Counted from the stretch's first letter, positions 1 to 9,213 are shown. The stretch is DNA of 15,922 bases from Pseudomonadota bacterium (GCA_018241865.1 JAFECY010000034.1:1-15922); one strand, 5' to 3'. The notes: a model not told the origin generated them from the sequence alone. Program-made: numbers and translations.

Positions 1-379
1 CGAAGTGCCAGATTAGGAAACAGGAAAGCGCGCCGGTCAGCAATTCAATCGCCGGATAGCGGATCGAAATGGCTGCTTGGCAGCCGCGGCATTTGCCGCG
101 TAGAACCAGATAACTGAGGACGGGGATATTTTCCAGCGCCGTGATTTTGTGGCCGCAATGTGGGCAGCGCGAACGCGGTAGTACGAGGTTATAGCGATCC
201 TGATGCGGCAAGGGTTGACCGCTTTCGCTGGCGACGTAATTGTCGGATTCCCGCTGCATCATCTTCGGCAAGCGGTGAATCACGACATTGAGAAAACTGC
301 CGATCATTAAGCCAAAAATGCCGGCGATTGCGGCGACCAGAGCGTTGCCTGGCGCCGCGAACAGGAGTGTATCCAGCAT
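1..379 (-). CDS. pilD: Type IV prepilin peptidase / N-methyltransferase PilD (3' part cut by the window)
   Basis: This is the first 126 codons of the membrane protease that cleaves the leader of type IV prepilins and methylates the new N-terminus at the inner membrane. The start ATG (377-379) shares one base with the pilC stop (TGATG), which implies translational coupling. The visible part has a first membrane segment around residues 12-35 containing the family signature [12 protein letters not shown]. It also has two CxxC pairs (C72/C75 and C97/C100) forming the zinc-binding tetracysteine loop of the methyltransferase domain, followed by the conserved RYPxxE segment (residues 108-112). The catalytic aspartates of this aspartyl peptidase family lie beyond the left edge and cannot be checked. 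The position directly after pilC supports the call. The gene is partial only because of the window boundary. Confidence 0.96.
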   Translation of the reverse strand, partial: MLDTLLFAAPGNALVAAIAGIFGLMIGSFLNVVIHRLPKMMQRESDNYVASESGQPLPHQDRYNLVLPRSRCPHCGHKITALENIPVLSYLVLRGKCRGCQAAISIRYPAIELLTGALSCFLIWHF

Positions 380-1608
380 CAGACCACGGAACCCAGCTTG
401 AAGATAGGCAGATACATGGCGACCACCAAGCCGCCGATAATGACGCCCAGAATCGCCATAATCATCGGCTCCATCAGGCTTGACAGGGAATCGACGGCTT
501 CGTCAACCTCGGCTTCATAGAAGTCGGCAACCTTACCCAGCATCGAGTCGAGCGCACCGGATTCTTCACCAATAGCCACCATCTGCGTCACCATACTGGG
601 GAAGACGTTTGCGTTGACCATGGAAACTGTCAAACTGGTACCGGTGCTGACTTCGGCTTGGATTTTTTTTGTGGCATCTAAATAGACGGCATTGCCGGAA
701 GCACCGCCGACCGAATCCAGCGATTCCACCAGAGGGACACCGGCGGCAAACATGGTGGCCAGCGTACGAGTCCAGCGCGCGACGGTTGCCTTGCGAATGA
801 CCTCCCCGAAGATCGGCAATTTCAATAGTAGGCGATCCATGGTGCGCTGCATGTTGAGCGATCGCCGCCATGTCTGGAAGAAGAGGTAGAGCGCGGCAAA
901 AATACCGCCGAAAATCAGATACCACCATTTGACGAAGAAATCGGAAATCGCCATCACGATCAAAGTGGGCGCAGGCAGATCGGCGCCAAAACTCGTGAAT
1001 ACGCTTTTGAATGCCGGAACCACCCAAATCATGATGACGGCGGTCACGACGAAGGCAACCACCAGAACGGCAATCGGGTAAAACAGCGCCGATTTGATCT
1101 TGCCCTTGATCGCCATGGTTTTTTCTTTGTAGGTCGCTAGGCGGTTCAACAAGTCTTCCAGAATACCGGCTTGCTCGCCGGCACCGACCAAGTTGCAGAA
1201 CAAGGCATCGAAATACAGCGGATATTTGCGGAAAGCTTGGTTCAAACTGGTGCCGGTTTCCACGTCGGCGCGGATATCCATCAGTAGCTTGGAGACAGAC
1301 GGGTTGGCATGCCCCTTGGCGACGATTTCAAAAGATTGCAGCAGCGGCACGCCGGCTTTCATCATAGTGGCCAACTGGCGGGTGAACAGGGTGATGTCTT
1401 TGTCGGTGATTTTCCGACCACCACTGAATTTTCTTTTCTTGACCTTGGTTACCAAGATGCCTTGGCGTCTCAGTGTGGCGTTGACCACCGATTCGCCATT
1501 GGCGCGCATTTCACCCTGAACCGGTTTGCCTTGGCGATCCTTGCCTTCCCAAGAAAAAATTGCATCTCCAGTCGGAGCTTTTGCAGCGGGGCGAGCGGCA
1601 GTTGCCAT
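379..1608 (-). CDS. pilC: Type IV pilus inner-membrane platform protein PilC
   Basis: This 409-residue protein is the integral-membrane platform on which the PilB ATPase acts to polymerise pilin. It contains two type II secretion F domains in tandem, at about residues 72-195 and 278-400. Each carries the family pattern seen here as [18 protein letters not shown] and [17 protein letters not shown], and each is followed by a conserved GE(Q/E)xG turn (GEQAG, GEESG). Membrane segments are visible at about 176-199, 228-246 and 381-403. Length matches the usual 400-410 residues. A strong GAGGAG ribosome-binding site lies at 1615-1620, seven bases before the ATG. It follows pilB after 15 bases and overlaps pilD by one base, so the three are very likely one transcript. 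Confidence 0.97.
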   Translation of the reverse strand: MATAARPAAKAPTGDAIFSWEGKDRQGKPVQGEMRANGESVVNATLRRQGILVTKVKKRKFSGGRKITDKDITLFTRQLATMMKAGVPLLQSFEIVAKGHANPSVSKLLMDIRADVETGTSLNQAFRKYPLYFDALFCNLVGAGEQAGILEDLLNRLATYKEKTMAIKGKIKSALFYPIAVLVVAFVVTAVIMIWVVPAFKSVFTSFGADLPAPTLIVMAISDFFVKWWYLIFGGIFAALYLFFQTWRRSLNMQRTMDRLLLKLPIFGEVIRKATVARWTRTLATMFAAGVPLVESLDSVGGASGNAVYLDATKKIQAEVSTGTSLTVSMVNANVFPSMVTQMVAIGEESGALDSMLGKVADFYEAEVDEAVDSLSSLMEPMIMAILGVIIGGLVVAMYLPIFKLGSVV

Positions 1609-1623
1609 AGTTTTCTCCTCGTA

Positions 1624-3348
1624 TTATTCGTTGGTGCAGCCTAGAACTTCTTCCAAGCTGGTGAGGCCTTGTCTGACTTTTACCAGTCCGGCTTCTCGTA
1701 AGGTTCGGATGCCATCGGCACGCGATTGCGCCTCGATTTCGAGGGCGGTGCCGTGAGCAAGAATGATGCGTTCGATTTCTTCGGAAATCGGCATGACCTG
1801 ATAAATACCGACCCGACCTTTGTAACCACTGCCACCACAACGCTCGCAACCAACTGGCTTATAGGGCTGCCAACCATCCAGTTCTTCTTCCTTGAAGCCG
1901 GCTTCCAGCAAGTTTTCTTCCGGGATGGTGGTCGGTTGTTTACAAGTGCACAGGCGGCGCGCGAGGCGCTGGCCGGTAATCAGGATCACTGACGAGGCGA
2001 TATTGAACGGTGCCACGCCCATGTTCATCAGGCGGGTCAATGTTGCGGGGGCATCGTTGGTGTGTAGTGTGGAGAACACCATGTGGCCGGTTTGCGCTGC
2101 CTTGATGGCGATATCGGCGGTTTCCAGATCGCGGATCTCGCCGACCATGATGATGTCTGGATCTTGGCGCAAGAAAGCTTTTAGCGCCACCGGGAACGTC
2201 AGTCCGGCACGGTCATTGATGTTGACCTGGTTGACGCCGGGCAGGTTGATCTCTGCCGGATCTTCGGCTGTGGAGATGTTGATGCCGGGTTTGTTCAGAA
2301 TGTTCAGGCAGGTGTACAGCGACACGGTTTTGCCGGAGCCGGTCGGGCCGGTTACCAACACCATGCCATACGGTCGTTCGATAGCGGCGAGCAGATTTTC
2401 CTTCTGGTCTGGATCGTAGCCCAGTGCGTCGATGCCCAGCGTCGCTGAGGAGGGATCGAGAATACGCATCACGATTTTTTCGCCGAACAGCGTGGGCAAG
2501 GTGCTGACGCGGAAGTCGATCGCCTTGGTCTTGGATAGCACCAGCTTCATGCGGCCATCCTGCGGCACCCGCTTTTCCGAAATATCGAGTTTGGAAATTA
2601 CCTTGATGCGTGACGCCAGTTTTTCTTTGATTGCCAATGGCGGTTGGGCGACTTCTCTTAGTACACCATCGACACGTAAACGGATTCGGTAAAACTTCTC
2701 AAACGGCTCGAAATGCAAATCAGATGCGCCTGCGTTGATGGCATCGATCAGGACTTTCTGCAAAAACCGGACGACCGGCGCATCGTCGATTTCAACTGTG
2801 GGGCCTTGATCGGTCGCCGCCTGAGTATCGACATCGGCAAAATCCATGTCGAGATCGTCGCCGATCATTTCGGTCAGGTTTTGCTGGGCGCTTTGGCCGA
2901 ATTTTTCGATCAGCTGCAGTAGAGTCGGGTGTTCGACGATGACTGGCTCGACGATCAATTCAGTTTGGAACTTGATCTGCTCTAGCGCCTGTACATTAGT
3001 TGGATCCGAGATTGCTACCGTCAATTTGTTGCCGCGCTTGGCCAGCGCAAGCACGCGCTGACTTTGCATCAGTTTGGCGTCGATGACGTTTTCCGGTTGG
3101 AAGCGCAAGTTGAATACGCTGATATCCAACACCGAATAACCGAAAGTTTCGGCGCACAGGATGGCGAGCGAACGGGCGTCGATGTTGCCGCTTTGTAGCA
3201 AGGCGTCGATGAAGGGGATTTTTTCGGCGGCGACTTTTTTGCTCAAGGTCTCGGCTTGCTGAGCGGTCAGCCGCCCAGCTTGCACTAGCACCCGAGCGAG
3301 ACCCGAGACCGTTGTAGTTGAAGCCGACGAGGGAAGAACTGCCGCCAT
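1624..3348 (-). CDS. pilB: Type IV pilus extension ATPase PilB
   Basis: This is the cytoplasmic hexameric ATPase that powers pilus extension, 574 residues from the ATG at 3346-3348. An N-terminal MshEN/GSPII_E-N domain covers about residues 40-150, with the secretion ATPase domain following. Visible motifs are Walker A GPTGSGKT (334-341), the Asp box around E362 (ISTAEDPAE), Walker B DPDIIMVGEIRD (396-407, catalytic E404) and the His box ending STLHTND (H429). A zinc tetracysteine CxC...CxxC follows (C467, C469, C501, C504), typical of PilB and absent from PilT. Start choice: the frame stays open to a TTG at 3384, but the ATG gives the N-terminus I expect (MAAVLPSS...SGLARVLV). Neither start has a good Shine-Dalgarno sequence, so the exact start is the uncertain point. 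Confidence 0.96.
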   Translation of the reverse strand: MAAVLPSSASTTTVSGLARVLVQAGRLTAQQAETLSKKVAAEKIPFIDALLQSGNIDARSLAILCAETFGYSVLDISVFNLRFQPENVIDAKLMQSQRVLALAKRGNKLTVAISDPTNVQALEQIKFQTELIVEPVIVEHPTLLQLIEKFGQSAQQNLTEMIGDDLDMDFADVDTQAATDQGPTVEIDDAPVVRFLQKVLIDAINAGASDLHFEPFEKFYRIRLRVDGVLREVAQPPLAIKEKLASRIKVISKLDISEKRVPQDGRMKLVLSKTKAIDFRVSTLPTLFGEKIVMRILDPSSATLGIDALGYDPDQKENLLAAIERPYGMVLVTGPTGSGKTVSLYTCLNILNKPGINISTAEDPAEINLPGVNQVNINDRAGLTFPVALKAFLRQDPDIIMVGEIRDLETADIAIKAAQTGHMVFSTLHTNDAPATLTRLMNMGVAPFNIASSVILITGQRLARRLCTCKQPTTIPEENLLEAGFKEEELDGWQPYKPVGCERCGGSGYKGRVGIYQVMPISEEIERIILAHGTALEIEAQSRADGIRTLREAGLVKVRQGLTSLEEVLGCTNE

Positions 3349-3397
3349 AAGTGTATGAGCCGGAGAGCCGGGAAAAACATCCAAGTAGCGTTAGATA

Positions 3398-3411
3398 ATG
3401 CCTATAGGCAT
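3398..3411. promoter_or_regulatory. Perfect 14-bp palindrome upstream of pilB (possible operator)
   Basis: ATGCCTATAGGCAT is an uninterrupted self-complementary sequence in the 128-base gap between the CorC-family gene and pilB. It sits about 50 bases before the chosen pilB ATG. If the candidate promoter just upstream is real, the palindrome lies at its transcription start, a position suited to a repressor. A function is inferred; only the symmetry is seen. Confidence 0.4.
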
Positions 3412-3415
3412 CTGA

Positions 3416-3443
3416 TTTGTAAAGGTATTTGACTTTTTGCCAA
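3416..3443 (-). promoter_or_regulatory. Candidate sigma-70-like promoter for pilBCD
   Basis: On the minus strand, TTGGCA (3438-3443) and TACAAA (3416-3421) are separated by 16 bases. They match the -35 and -10 consensus at four or five of six positions each. The pair lies in the gap after the CorC-family gene, where a pilBCD promoter would be expected. It was found by eye, and such matches are common in AT-richer gaps. Confidence 0.3.
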
Positions 3444-3476
3444 GTCTTTCAGTGGGGTGAACGACACATTCCCGGT

Positions 3477-4769
3477 TCAGGCTTTCCCCTCGGCGGGTTT
3501 GTGCGAAATCAGCCGTACTACCTTGATCGCCTGATTTTGGACTTGGATGATTTCCATGATGCAATCGTTGATCTTGAAGCTGGTTCCCGCTTCGGGGATA
3601 TCCTGCAGGAATTCTAGGATCAAGCCGTTCAGGGTCTTGGGGCCGTCGAGCGGGAAGTCCAGTTGCAGTTGCCGGTTGATGTCGCGTAGGGCGGTGGCGC
3701 CTTCCAGCAGGCATTCACCATTGATGTCCCAGTCGAAGGATTCGGCGCGCGCCGCGCCCGGCATCGAGGTAGTGAATTCGCCAATCATTTCTTCGATGAT
3801 GTCATCCAGCGTCACCAACCCTTGGACTTCACCATACTCATCGACCACGATGCCCAACCGTTCGTGATTTTCTTGGAAATATTGCAGTTGCTTCAGCACA
3901 TCCGTTTCCGCCGGAATGAAATAAGGCTGCATCAACAGGGCGCGGAAATGCTCGACCGTCAATTCTTCTTCCTGATTGAGCAGGCCGACTGCCTTGCGCA
4001 CGTGCAGGATGCCGGCGATGTGATTGATCTCACCTTCATAGACCGGCAGCTTGTTGTGATAGCAGGTTGCCAGTTGGTGCTTGATTTCCGCCACCGGGAC
4101 GGCAAGGTTGAGCGCCTCGATTTGCGCGCGCGGCGTCATCACGTCTTCCACCGAAATTTTTTCCAGATCGAATAGATTGAGCAAAATGCTTTGGTGCTTT
4201 TGCTGAATGTAATGGCTGCCTTCCAGCACCAAGCTACGCAATTCTTCCTGCGACAGACGTTGCTCTTGGGAGTGTCCCCCGGTTTTGATGCGTAACAATT
4301 TCAGCAAGCCGGCGACGAACAAATTGACGAACCAGATGATCGGCTTGGCGAGCGCCATCAAAGGTTTCAGGACCACGCTGGTCGGCATGGCGATCCGTTC
4401 CGGGTAGGTGGCGCCGATCACCTTGGGCGAGATTTCGGAAAATACGATCAGCAGGAAAGCGACCGTCGCCGTAGCCAGCGTGATGACGGTTTCGTCATTG
4501 CCGAACAGGGAAATCGCAATCGCCGTCACCAGCGCCGTTACTAGGGCATTGATGAGAGTGTTGGCGATCAGAACCAGCGATAGCAGTTTATCGGTACGCT
4601 CTAGCAGCCAGACTGTGGTGGCGGCCAACTTACTGCCGCGCTTGGCGAGGTGGCGCAGCCGATGCTTGTTGGCCGCCATCAGGGCGGTTTCGGTCATCGA
4701 AAAAAATGCTGAACATAGAATCAGCAGGGCAAGGATCAGGAGTTGTACCCAGAATGGAACAGAAGCCAC
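3477..4769 (-). CDS. HlyC/CorC-family membrane protein (CNNM, CBS pair and CorC_HlyC domains)
   Basis: This 430-residue inner-membrane protein belongs to the UPF0053/CNNM family, whose members are linked to magnesium or other cation efflux; some are annotated as hemolysins without good basis. The N-terminal transmembrane domain (about 1-190) has hydrophobic segments near 5-25, 62-88, 95-115 and 133-158, and the family signature SMTETAL (24-30). A CBS pair follows (about 205-330), with VMTPR at 210-214, VVDEYG at 308-313 and TLDDIIEE at 320-327. The C-terminal CorC_HlyC domain spans about 345-425. The start is GTG (4767-4769); this is the only start giving a full first membrane helix, although no clear Shine-Dalgarno sequence precedes it. 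The gene is divergent from rfbB and 128 bases upstream of pilB. The transported ion cannot be read from the sequence, so no symbol is given. Confidence 0.93.
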   Translation of the reverse strand: MASVPFWVQLLILALLILCSAFFSMTETALMAANKHRLRHLAKRGSKLAATTVWLLERTDKLLSLVLIANTLINALVTALVTAIAISLFGNDETVITLATATVAFLLIVFSEISPKVIGATYPERIAMPTSVVLKPLMALAKPIIWFVNLFVAGLLKLLRIKTGGHSQEQRLSQEELRSLVLEGSHYIQQKHQSILLNLFDLEKISVEDVMTPRAQIEALNLAVPVAEIKHQLATCYHNKLPVYEGEINHIAGILHVRKAVGLLNQEEELTVEHFRALLMQPYFIPAETDVLKQLQYFQENHERLGIVVDEYGEVQGLVTLDDIIEEMIGEFTTSMPGAARAESFDWDINGECLLEGATALRDINRQLQLDFPLDGPKTLNGLILEFLQDIPEAGTSFKINDCIMEIIQVQNQAIKVVRLISHKPAEGKA

Positions 4770-4801
4770 GGTGTCGGCACGGGGAAGTTGATATGCGCCT
4801 C

Positions 4802-4807
4802 ATTATA
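4802..4807 (-). promoter_or_regulatory. Candidate -10 element (TATAAT) for the CorC-family gene
   Basis: A perfect TATAAT hexamer reads on the minus strand 32 bases upstream of the GTG start at 4769. The -35 position is poor: at 17-18 bases spacing it reads TGCCTT or CTGCCT. It lies in the 147-base divergent gap shared with rfbB. Confidence 0.45.
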
Positions 4808-4876
4808 GGGGCTGAGGGCTGGACAAGGCAGTATTCGGCCATGACGACAAACATGCGCCCGGCATCCTGACTGCTT

Positions 4877-4907
4877 TATCATTACGGCTGCAATTCCGAA
4901 ATAAAGG
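4877..4907 (+). promoter_or_regulatory. rfbB leader: weak -10 candidate (TATCAT) and ribosome-binding site (AAAGG)
   Basis: TATCAT at 4877-4882 matches the -10 consensus at five of six positions but has no convincing -35 partner. AAAGG at 4903-4907 stands nine bases before the rfbB ATG and supports that start. I see no JUMPstart-like element in this gap. The promoter part is weak and the ribosome-binding site is reasonable. Confidence 0.35.
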
Positions 4908-4916
4908 TTACAACAC

Positions 4917-5984
4917 ATGATTTTCGTCACTGGCGGCGCCGGCTTTATCGGCAGTAATTTCGTTCTCGATTGGCTGGCGCAGTCGGATGAGCCCGTCCTC
5001 AATCTCGATAAATTGACCTATGCCGGTAATCTGCACAATCTTGCCGGCCTGAGCGGCGATGCGCGCCACCATTTCGTGCAGGGCGACATCGGCGACAGCG
5101 ATTTGCTGGCCGCGCTGTTGCGCGACCATCGGCCACGCGCCATTCTGAACTTCGCCGCCGAGAGCCATGTCGATCGTTCGATCCACGGCCCGGAAGACTT
5201 CATCCAGACCAATATCGTCGGCACTTTCCGGCTGTTGGAGGCAGTGCGGGCCTATTGGAACCAACTCGAAGGCAAGGCGAAAACGGATTTCCGCTTTCTG
5301 CATGTTTCCACTGATGAGGTATACGGCTCGCTGGCAAAGGACGATCCGGCCTTCGCCGAAACGCATCGCTATGAACCCAATAGCCCCTACTCGGCCAGCA
5401 AGGCCGCCAGCGACCACTTGGTGCGCGCCTATCATCACACTTATGGCTTGCCGGTATTGACCACCAATTGCTCCAACAATTACGGCCCCTACCATTTCCC
5501 CGAGAAGCTGATTCCGCTGATGATCGTCAACGCGCTGGCCGGCAAGCCGCTGCCGGTGTATGGCGACGGCCAGCAGATCCGCGACTGGCTGTATGTGCAA
5601 GACCATTGCAGTGCCATCCGCCGTGTGCTGGAAGCGGGGCAGTTGGGCGAGACTTACAACATCGGCGGCTGGAATGAAAAGCCCAACATCGAGATCGTGC
5701 AGACCGTGTGTGCCTTGCTTGATGCGTTGCGTCCGCGTGCCGATGGCAACAGCTACCGCGAACAAATCACCTATCTCAGCGACCGTCCCGGCCACGACCG
5801 CCGCTACGCCATCGACGCCGGCAAGATCGAACGCGAACTCGGCTGGAAACCGGCCGAGACCTTCGAGACCGGCATTCGCAAGACCGTGCAGTGGTATCTG
5901 AATAATCCGGCATGGGTCGAAGGCGTGCAAAGCGGCGCATACCGCGACTGGGTGCAGACCAACTACGCCGGGCGCGCGCAATGA
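4917..5984 (+). CDS. rfbB: dTDP-glucose 4,6-dehydratase
   Basis: This 355-residue cytoplasmic enzyme (also called RmlB) converts dTDP-glucose to dTDP-4-keto-6-deoxyglucose, the second step of dTDP-L-rhamnose synthesis. It is an extended short-chain dehydrogenase. The NAD-binding glycine motif GGAGFIG is at residues 6-12, the catalytic STDEVYG block at 131-137 (T132, D133, E134 are the usual catalytic trio), and the YxxxK pair at Y158/K162. The AESHVDRSI segment (81-89) and [14 protein letters not shown] are also typical of the family. Length is normal. It opens a plus-strand operon, and its TGA overlaps the rfbD ATG as ATGA. RffG is the closest alternative name, but the operon context favours rfbB. 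Confidence 0.97.
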   Translation: MIFVTGGAGFIGSNFVLDWLAQSDEPVLNLDKLTYAGNLHNLAGLSGDARHHFVQGDIGDSDLLAALLRDHRPRAILNFAAESHVDRSIHGPEDFIQTNIVGTFRLLEAVRAYWNQLEGKAKTDFRFLHVSTDEVYGSLAKDDPAFAETHRYEPNSPYSASKAASDHLVRAYHHTYGLPVLTTNCSNNYGPYHFPEKLIPLMIVNALAGKPLPVYGDGQQIRDWLYVQDHCSAIRRVLEAGQLGETYNIGGWNEKPNIEIVQTVCALLDALRPRADGNSYREQITYLSDRPGHDRRYAIDAGKIERELGWKPAETFETGIRKTVQWYLNNPAWVEGVQSGAYRDWVQTNYAGRAQ

Positions 5985-6886
5985 GTCTGCCGCTCATCCT
6001 CTTGTTCGGCAAGAACGGCCAAGTCGGCTGGGAACTGCAGCGCAGCCTCGCGCCGCTGGGCCGGCTGGTCGCGCTCGACCGACATAACAGCGACGATGGC
6101 AGCGATTATTGTGGCGACCTGAACGATGCGGCCGGACTGGCCGCCACCGTCGAGGCGCTGCGTCCCACCGTCATCGTCAATGCCGCCGCTTACACCGCGG
6201 TGGATAAAGCCGAAAGCGAACCCGAGCTGGCGCGCAGCATCAACGCGCGCGCGCCTAGTGTGCTGGCCGAGGCGGCGCAGCGCTGTGGCGCTTGGTTAGT
6301 GCATTACTCGACCGATTATGTGTTCGATGGCAGTGGCGAGCAAGCGTGGCGCGAAACCGATGTGCCCGCACCGCTCGGCGTCTATGGCCAGACCAAGCTG
6401 GCAGGCGAGCAAGCCATCATCCGAGCATGCACCAAGCATCTGATCTTCCGTACCAGTTGGGTGTATGCGGCGCGCGGCGGTAATTTCGCCAAGACCATGT
6501 TGCGGTTGGCGGCAGAACGCGAACGCTTGAGTGTGATCGACGATCAGTTCGGCGCGCCTACCGGAGCCGAACTGTTGGCAGATGTGACCGCGCATGCCAT
6601 TCGCAGCGTGTTGCGGCAGCCGGAACAGGCCGGCCTGTATCATCTCGCCGCCGGTGGTGAAGTATCGTGGCATGGCTACGCTGATTTCGTCATCGAGCAT
6701 GCGCGTCAGGCGGGCCATGCAATGAAAGTGCAAAGCATCGATCCGATTCCCAGCAGTGCCTACCCCACGCCGGCCAAGCGGCCGCACAATTCGCGGCTGG
6801 ACACGCGCAAGCTGCAAGCCGCGTTCGGGCTCGGCCTGCCCGACTGGCGGCAAGGCGTGGCGCGCATGCTGCATGAAATTCTTTGA
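5981..6886 (+). CDS. rfbD: dTDP-4-dehydrorhamnose reductase
   Basis: This 301-residue enzyme (RmlD) carries out the final NAD(P)H-dependent reduction to dTDP-L-rhamnose. It shows the Rossmann glycine motif GKNGQVG (10-16), the YSTDYVFDG block (109-117) and the catalytic YxxxK pair Y135/K139 (YGQTK). The frame stays open upstream into rfbB, but the ATG at 5981 gives the standard N-terminus, with the first beta strand LILLFG leading into the glycine motif. It also forms the ATGA overlap with rfbB. The stop is ten bases before the rfbA start. In many operons the enzyme order is B-D-A-C, as here. Confidence 0.97.
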   Translation: MSLPLILLFGKNGQVGWELQRSLAPLGRLVALDRHNSDDGSDYCGDLNDAAGLAATVEALRPTVIVNAAAYTAVDKAESEPELARSINARAPSVLAEAAQRCGAWLVHYSTDYVFDGSGEQAWRETDVPAPLGVYGQTKLAGEQAIIRACTKHLIFRTSWVYAARGGNFAKTMLRLAAERERLSVIDDQFGAPTGAELLADVTAHAIRSVLRQPEQAGLYHLAAGGEVSWHGYADFVIEHARQAGHAMKVQSIDPIPSSAYPTPAKRPHNSRLDTRKLQAAFGLGLPDWRQGVARMLHEIL

Positions 6887-6896
6887 AAGTGTATCC

Positions 6897-7784
6897 ATGA
6901 CCCAACGCAAAGGCATCATCCTCGCCGGCGGTTCCGGCACCCGGCTGCATCCGGCCACGCTATCCATCAGCAAGCAACTGCTGCCGGTGTACGACAAGCC
7001 GATGGTGTATTACCCCTTGAGCACGCTGATGCTGGCCGGCATGCGCGACATCCTCATCATCAGCACACCGCAGGACACGCCGCGCTTCACGCAATTGCTG
7101 GGCGACGGTTCGCAATGGGGACTCAACTTGCAATACGCGGTGCAGCCCAGCCCGGACGGCCTAGCGCAAGCCTTCATCATCGGCGAGCAATTCGTCGGCA
7201 ACAATCCGAGCGCGCTGGTCCTGGGCGACAACATCTTCCACGGTCACGACATGACCACCCTGCTGGCCAACGCCGATGCGCAACAGTATGGCGCGACCGT
7301 GTTCGCCTATCACGTGCGCGACCCGGAACGCTATGGCGTGGTGGCCTTCGATGCGCAAGGCAAGGCCAGCAGCATCGAAGAAAAGCCGCAGCAGCCGAAG
7401 AGCAATTACGCCGTCACCGGCCTGTATTTTTACGACAAGCAGGTGGTGGATATCGCCAAGAACATCAAGCCCAGCGCCCGCGGCGAGCTGGAGATCACCG
7501 AAGTGAATCAGGTTTACCTCGATCGCGGCTGCCTGAATGTGCAAATCATGCAGCGCGGCTTTGCTTGGCTCGATACCGGCACCCACGAAAGTCTGCTCGA
7601 CGCCAGCATGTTCATCGCCACCCTCGAACAGCGGCAAGGCTTGAAGGTCGCCTGCCCGGAAGAAATCGCCTGGCGCAATGGCTTCATCAGCGCCGAACAA
7701 CTGGAAAAACTGGCGCAGCCGCTCTTGAAAAACGGCTATGGTCAGTATCTGAAAAGCCTGTTGAAGGAAGCATCGCCGAAATGA
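6897..7784 (+). CDS. rfbA: Glucose-1-phosphate thymidylyltransferase
   Basis: This 295-residue nucleotidyltransferase (RmlA) joins glucose-1-phosphate to dTTP, forming dTDP-glucose. It is the committed step of the pathway and is usually feedback-inhibited by dTDP-rhamnose. The nucleotide-binding signature GGSGTRLHP covers residues 11-19, followed by [12 protein letters not shown] (25-36). DGLAQAF begins at residue 87, and LGDNIF (109-114) carries the metal-binding aspartate D111. Length is normal for the short RmlA class. I start it at the ATG at 6897 rather than at the longer open frame inside rfbD, because this places the signature at the usual distance from the N-terminus. GAAAG lies seven bases upstream. 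It overlaps rfbC by ATGA. Confidence 0.97.
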   Translation: MTQRKGIILAGGSGTRLHPATLSISKQLLPVYDKPMVYYPLSTLMLAGMRDILIISTPQDTPRFTQLLGDGSQWGLNLQYAVQPSPDGLAQAFIIGEQFVGNNPSALVLGDNIFHGHDMTTLLANADAQQYGATVFAYHVRDPERYGVVAFDAQGKASSIEEKPQQPKSNYAVTGLYFYDKQVVDIAKNIKPSARGELEITEVNQVYLDRGCLNVQIMQRGFAWLDTGTHESLLDASMFIATLEQRQGLKVACPEEIAWRNGFISAEQLEKLAQPLLKNGYGQYLKSLLKEASPK

Positions 7785-8335
7785 AAGTCACGCCTTCCGT
7801 ATTGCCCGAAGTCCTGATCCTGGAGCCGCGCATTTTTTCCGACGAGCGCGGCTGGTTCATGGAAAGCTACAACCAGCGCGTGTTCGACAAGGCGGTCGGC
7901 CAGCCGGTAAGCTTCGTGCAAGACAACCACAGCCTCAGCAAGCGCGGCGTGCTGCGCGGTTTGCACTATCAATTGCCGCCGTATGCGCAAGGCAAGCTGG
8001 TGCGCGTGATCCAGGGCAGCGTGTGGGATGTCGCGGTCGATGTCCGCAAATCCTCGCCGCGTTGCGGCCAGTGGTTCGGCATCGAACTGAGCGCAGAAAA
8101 TCAGCGCCAGTTGTGGATACCGCCCGGTTTTGCCCACGGTTTTTTGACGCTGAGCGAGACGGCGGAATTTCTCTACAAAACCACGGCGTTGTACGACAAG
8201 ACATCCGAGGCGGCGATTGTTTGGAACGATCCGCAATTGCAGATCGCTTGGCCGCAGATTGCCGGTGTGGATGTCGCGTTGGCGGAGAAGGATGCGACCG
8301 CGCCTTTATTGCAGGATGCGGTGCTGTTCGCCTGA
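7781..8335 (+). CDS. rfbC: dTDP-4-dehydrorhamnose 3,5-epimerase
   Basis: This 184-residue cupin-fold enzyme (RmlC) epimerises dTDP-4-keto-6-deoxyglucose at C3 and C5. The residues expected for catalysis are present: H62 in LRGLHYQ, K72 in GKLVRV, Y132 in LYKTT and D171 in the AEKD turn. The PPGFAHGF cupin strand is at 114-121. The N-terminal [12 protein letters not shown] is also a family hallmark. Its ATG overlaps the rfbA stop, completing the four-gene pathway operon. The downstream gene is on the opposite strand and only five bases separate the two stops, so rfbC transcripts probably run into or collide with that gene. Confidence 0.97.
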   Translation: MKVTPSVLPEVLILEPRIFSDERGWFMESYNQRVFDKAVGQPVSFVQDNHSLSKRGVLRGLHYQLPPYAQGKLVRVIQGSVWDVAVDVRKSSPRCGQWFGIELSAENQRQLWIPPGFAHGFLTLSETAEFLYKTTALYDKTSEAAIVWNDPQLQIAWPQIAGVDVALAEKDATAPLLQDAVLFA

Positions 8336-8340
8336 AATCT

Positions 8341-9213
8341 CTAACTCGGTGGTTGGAACCACAACTGCTTTTGCTGCAAGGGTGTTTCCGCCGGCAGCAG
8401 CGGATTGTTCAAGCGAATCACGGTTCGGTTGCCGAGATTGGCCTTGCGGATGAATTCGCCATAGTAGGTCTGGAATAACTGATCGAAACTGCCGTCGCGG
8501 ATGGCGGTGCGTAAGCCGGTTTCGATGGTGCGCGCCAGCACTTTGTTCTGTTTGTTGACGAAGAAATAGGCCGCCGCAGGGTAGTAGAGCAGGATGCTCG
8601 GCTCCACCACCAGATTGCGATCCGGCCGCGCTTTCAGTTCATCCCAGATTTCCGTGATCGAGCGCGGAAAATAATCAAAGCGCTCCGCCTCCAGCATGCT
8701 GAACAAATTTTCATACACTGTCGCGCCATACACGAGCAGGTCGTTGGCGCGCAGGATTTCGGTATCAGGCCAGAAGCTGCCCTGACCGGCTTCAAACTGA
8801 CGCAATTGTTCCAGCGTGTGCACTTGCGCGAATTGCGCCAGCTTGTCCGGGCGGACTAGGAATACGCGATAGCCGATCAATCCCTTGTCGATGGGAATGC
8901 GGATGGGAAGCAAGTGCTGCTCGCGTTCGCGCGATGTCATCGACCACACCACATCGACATCCAGCCCTTTTTCCAGTTGCGTCAGCATGCGCCCTTGTTC
9001 CATGCCGAATTTGCTGGGGCGCATTTGGTAGGGCACGCCGGATTTGTCGAGTGCGAGTTTGAGCAGACTGATCTGGAAATCATAACGCGCGTCGCGCACG
9101 GAGGGGCGATCAGGATGAACCACCACCAAGGGCTGCGCCGCTAGCGTGGGCAAAGCGACGAACAGCAGGGCGCTGAAGACAATGCTGAAGAAAGCGCGTA
9201 GGCGAAACATCAT
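8341..9213 (-). CDS. Periplasmic solute-binding-like protein (SBP family 3 fold), orphan
   Basis: This 290-residue protein resembles the extracellular solute-binding domain of amino-acid ABC transporters, but I cannot name a ligand. Residues 1-26 are a clear signal peptide (basic start MMFRLR, hydrophobic stretch 8-22, cleavage near LAA/QP), so the mature protein should be periplasmic. The rest shows the expected order: a first strand PLVVVHPDRPS, a ligand-proximal VDVVWSMTSRER, a hinge-like GYRVFLVR, and a C-terminal AYFFVNKQN...LRTAIRDGSFDQLFQTYY typical of SBP_bac_3. No permease or ATPase gene lies beside it, nor any histidine kinase or cyclase domain in the protein, so it may be a sensor partner or serve a transporter encoded elsewhere. 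The start is the first of two adjacent ATGs; the second (9208-9210) is equally possible. Confidence 0.8.
   Translation of the reverse strand: MMFRLRAFFSIVFSALLFVALPTLAAQPLVVVHPDRPSVRDARYDFQISLLKLALDKSGVPYQMRPSKFGMEQGRMLTQLEKGLDVDVVWSMTSREREQHLLPIRIPIDKGLIGYRVFLVRPDKLAQFAQVHTLEQLRQFEAGQGSFWPDTEILRANDLLVYGATVYENLFSMLEAERFDYFPRSITEIWDELKARPDRNLVVEPSILLYYPAAAYFFVNKQNKVLARTIETGLRTAIRDGSFDQLFQTYYGEFIRKANLGNRTVIRLNNPLLPAETPLQQKQLWFQPPS

Noticed and set aside
3349..3384. TTG-initiated 12-codon extension of pilB
   Set aside because: There is no ribosome-binding site, and the ATG at 3348 gives the N-terminus I expect for the family. It is not fully excluded.
4908..5981. A 357-codon open frame on the minus strand almost exactly covering rfbB
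   Set aside because: It mirrors rfbB, whose catalytic motifs are all present, and its own translation is repetitive and resembles no family. Long antisense frames are common opposite GC-rich genes.
6296..7700. Minus-strand open frames opposite rfbD and rfbA (6296-6997 and 7161-7700)
   Set aside because: They are antisense to well-supported enzymes, have no recognisable domain and lack ribosome-binding sites.
8349..8362. Inverted repeat GTGGTT-GG-AACCAC near the convergent gene ends, considered as a bidirectional terminator
   Set aside because: The loop is only two bases, no T-run is adjacent, and it encodes the last residues of the solute-binding protein.
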